Origin: Roseivirga sp.
GTDB taxonomy: Bacteria; Bacteroidota; Bacteroidia; Cytophagales; Cyclobacteriaceae
DNA length: 64,000 bases
Direction: 5' to 3'
Assembly: GCA_021404565.1 (NCBI GenBank)
Contig: JAAWWF010000026.1
Span: forward strand, 124,001 to 188,000
The notes under the pieces are model-generated. The model was given only the letters and a program-made list of their open reading frames with translations. It did not search any database and had not been told where the DNA came from. This document shows positions 62,193-64,000 of the stretch, in pieces; position 1 is the first letter of the stretch, and each line of letters starts with the position of its first letter. The translations under genes and the position numbers were made by a program.

Positions 62193-62331
62193 GGTGCGGC
62201 TGGGATCCAACATCAGCGTGACCATCGGCTGAAAATGACAGTATAGAGCACATTACCACACCGATGGTTTTGATGTTGGTCTCTTTTTCTTTTGTTACTT
62301 TTCTTTTGGAGACGCAAAAGAAAAGTAAGGA
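62193..62331 (+). repeat. 139-bp structured repeat, copy 2
   Basis: It matches 58739-58877 in the same orientation. Some substitutions in the first stem loop (CACATTACCACACC against CGCTACCACTCC) leave the stems CCAACATCA/TGATGTTGG and CCATCGG/CCGATGG intact, which suggests that structure is kept. The two copies flank the AraC-PafA gene pair. Confidence 0.85.
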
Positions 62332-62467
62332 GAATGAACTCTTTCTTTAGCCTCTCCGCTTCGCATTCTTACCGAAAAGCAGTGGATTCAACAATCCAAA
62401 GCTCGAACACAACCGCTCCTTATTTTCGAAAAACCTCCTGACTTCGACTCCTTGATTCATAAGTCAT

Positions 62468-62515
62468 GTTTCATATTTGTAGATTTTGATTACCTTTGTT
62501 CTACAAATACGAAAC
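62468..62515 (+). promoter_or_regulatory. Promoter inside a 16-bp inverted repeat, probable PadR operator
   Basis: GTTTCATATTTGTAGA (62468-62483) and TCTACAAATACGAAAC (62500-62515) are reverse complements with one mismatch around a 16-base spacer. The spacer holds TACCTTTG (62491-62498), a perfect TAnnTTTG box. The PadR start codon is 7 bases downstream. A repressor on this site would cover the promoter, so the PadR-permease operon is probably autoregulated. Confidence 0.72.
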
Positions 62516-62522
62516 TTGATCT

Positions 62523-62870
62523 ATGAAAGGAACGCAACTGGGAGAGTTTGAAGAGCTGGTACTACTGATCGTAGGCGTGCTCTACCCTGATGCCTATGGC
62601 CTGAGCATTCGGGAAGAAATAATTAATCAAACCAAACGCAAAGTGGCCATTGGGGCGGTGCATTCTGCCCTCAGCCGATTGCAAGACAAAGGCTTTCTGG
62701 AATCGAAGCTGGACGAGGCAACTCATGAGCGCGGTGGCAGACGTAAAAGGCTTTTTGCCATCACCGTATTGGGTAAACGAGCCCTGGAGAAAAATCACGA
62801 ACTCCGCAACAACCTGTTTAATCAAATTCCTGAACTGGCACTAAAAGGACTCAATCTCAGTGGACTTTAA
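62523..62870 (+). CDS. PadR-family transcriptional regulator
   Basis: This 115-residue winged-helix protein starts KGTQLGEFEELVLLIVGVL. The PadR signature YGLSIREEI is followed by AIGAVHSALSRLQDKGFLES as the recognition part, and the wing GGRRKRLFAITVLGKRAL. It is the short form without the second helical domain. Its 3' end overlaps the GTG start of the permease gene by 11 bases. In Bacteroidota such PadR genes regularly pair with large permeases. Confidence 0.93.
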   Translation: MKGTQLGEFEELVLLIVGVLYPDAYGLSIREEIINQTKRKVAIGAVHSALSRLQDKGFLESKLDEATHERGGRRKRLFAITVLGKRALEKNHELRNNLFNQIPELALKGLNLSGL

Positions 62871-64000
62871 GCCTACATATCAACCTCCCGGGTTACCTCG
62901 CAAAATCTTAGGGCTTGTCTGTAAACCAGACTTGCTCGAAGAGATTGAGGGTGACCTATGGGAGCACTACCAAATACTCTGTGAAGAGAGACCTCAATGG
63001 AAAGCCAAACTCGGCTACTGGTTTCACACATTTCACTTCTTACGCCCTTTTGCCATAAAGGGCATCGGTCAACACTCAAACTCAATTATCATGTACAAGA
63101 GCTACTTTAAGTTCGCCATGCGCCATATGTGGCGCCAAAAAATGCATACCGGTTTCAACCTCATTGGTCTTATCCTCGCCTTTGTGGTCTGCACCTTTAT
63201 CTTCCTGCACCTCCGGTCGGAGCTGTCCTATGACAACTTTCATGACCATTCCGAAGATATCTACCGGGTAGCCTGGATGAACGAAAACCCGCAAACGCGC
63301 ACGCCACACCCCATGGCACAGGCCATGGCCACTGACTTTCCTGAAGTACAGGCTGCTGTAAGTCTCTCTCCTATTTATGGGCCGGGACTCACCAGGCAAA
63401 CCATTCAAATCACCAATGAGGAGAACAACATCGCCCTTGAAGAGCCCGATGGCTTCTTTGCAGACAGTACTTTCTTCGATGTATTTAGTTTCGAATTTCT
63501 GGAAGGAAATGCCAAAACAGCCCTGAAAGAGCCTAATGGCATTGTTATGGCCAAATCAATGGCCAATCGCTACTTCCCTGATGAGTCTCCTATTGGCAAA
63601 AGACTCTCATTCGGACCCAATACCAATATGCTGGAGGTAGTGGGTGTGGTGGAAGACGTACCGGAAAATGCTCACTTCCATTTCAATTTCATCATCTCCT
63701 ATGTCACACTCAAGTCTTTCAACTTTAACGACCCCTGGATGTCATGGGCCGATTTCGGGCACTTCAACTATATTAAAGTACAGCACGGGTCTGACGTAGC
63801 TGCACTGGATAATAAAATACCTGAATGGATACTGACTTACCTCGATTGGACCGGAGGGTCGCGAGAAAGCCTTCTGGATCGCTCGATTGGATTCGAGCTG
63901 CAACCGATCGAAAGCATTCACCTCCACTCTAACATTCGCTGGGAGCTTGAGAGCAACAGTAGCTTCACTTACCTGCTGATTTATGGCATCTCCGGTCTCT
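62860..64000 (+). CDS. MacB/FtsX-like ABC transporter permease with a PadR-linked prefix domain (3' end outside the window)
   Basis: GTG at 62860 opens a frame that runs off the window (380 residues seen). In-frame TAA at 62842-62844 excludes an earlier start. Residues 1-75 are a soluble prefix (PGLPRKILG, PDLLEEIEGDLWEHY, WFHTFHFLRPF) found on permeases that follow PadR genes. Then come MYKSYFKFAMRHMWRQK, a first membrane helix (LIGLILAFVVCTFIFLHL) and a periplasmic MacB-like domain (DIYRVAW, FFDVFSFEFLEGN, YFPDESPIGKRL, VVGVVEDVPENAHFHFNFI). A second helix starts at the window edge. It likely exports a lipid, peptide or drug, or transmits force across the membrane. Confidence 0.88.
   Translation, partial: MDFKPTYQPPGLPRKILGLVCKPDLLEEIEGDLWEHYQILCEERPQWKAKLGYWFHTFHFLRPFAIKGIGQHSNSIIMYKSYFKFAMRHMWRQKMHTGFNLIGLILAFVVCTFIFLHLRSELSYDNFHDHSEDIYRVAWMNENPQTRTPHPMAQAMATDFPEVQAAVSLSPIYGPGLTRQTIQITNEENNIALEEPDGFFADSTFFDVFSFEFLEGNAKTALKEPNGIVMAKSMANRYFPDESPIGKRLSFGPNTNMLEVVGVVEDVPENAHFHFNFIISYVTLKSFNFNDPWMSWADFGHFNYIKVQHGSDVAALDNKIPEWILTYLDWTGGSRESLLDRSIGFELQPIESIHLHSNIRWELESNSSFTYLLIYGISGL

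Noticed and set aside
1-64000. CRISPR array, prophage or intact insertion sequence
   Set aside because: No regularly spaced identical repeats of CRISPR size, and no transposase, integrase or phage structural gene was found.

Overview
The window looks like the chromosome of a free-living Bacteroidota, most likely order Cytophagales (inference). The signs are SusC-type and STN-type TonB receptors, an ECF sigma/FecR pair with the Bacteroidota FecR layout, a hybrid two-component system with a C-terminal AraC domain, LytS/LytTR and PadR-permease gene pairs, several TTG start codons, A-rich sequence before start codons instead of Shine-Dalgarno sites, and TAnnTTTG-type promoter boxes. I see no tRNA, rRNA, CRISPR array, prophage or intact insertion sequence.

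Layout. 1-4.5 kb: the end of a cut gene, a membrane-anchored TPR protein and two lipoproteins with a small SH3-like protein. 4.5-5.35 kb: a gene-free stretch rich in inverted repeats. 5.35-9.3 kb: an unknown secreted protein, then an EF-G paralogue whose 5' leader carries two consecutive units of short ORF plus intrinsic terminator. 9.4-24 kb, almost all minus strand: a membrane AraC regulator, an alpha/beta hydrolase with two paralogous secreted proteins, a degenerate receiver protein, 1-Cys peroxiredoxin, an AraC regulator, a cyclase-like/SRPBCC protein, a 1400-residue hybrid sensor, a secreted cysteine hydrolase, an acyltransferase and an ankyrin lipoprotein. 24-38 kb: an AraC-TM-TPR fusion, a CPBP protease, three more membrane AraC regulators, an unpaired ABC membrane domain next to a fatty acid hydroxylase-like protein, a SulP transporter and a second acyltransferase.

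38-49 kb is the most unusual part: a sulfatase, a SusC-like outer-membrane barrel with no plug domain, an alpha-2-macroglobulin-like protein that contains a complete SusC-type plug domain plus a CFEQ thioester motif, and a GH30 lipoprotein. The barrel and macroglobulin genes are 5 bases apart, which suggests a receptor split over two polypeptides. 49-54.3 kb: a FecI/FecR/TonB-receptor cassette next to a lipoprotein made of three 81-residue repeats. 54.5-57.8 kb: a serine hydrolase with a LytS/LytTR pair and a matching LytTR-type direct repeat upstream. 57.9-64 kb: a metallo-beta-lactamase-fold protein, a fifth membrane AraC regulator, a PafA-like phosphatase, two copies of a 139-bp structured repeat, and a PadR/ABC permease pair behind a near-perfect 16-bp inverted repeat.

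Much of the window is signalling. Eight proteins carry AraC-type DNA-binding domains, and several intergenic regions hold direct repeats spaced 20-21 bp that are good operator candidates for the neighbouring regulator.
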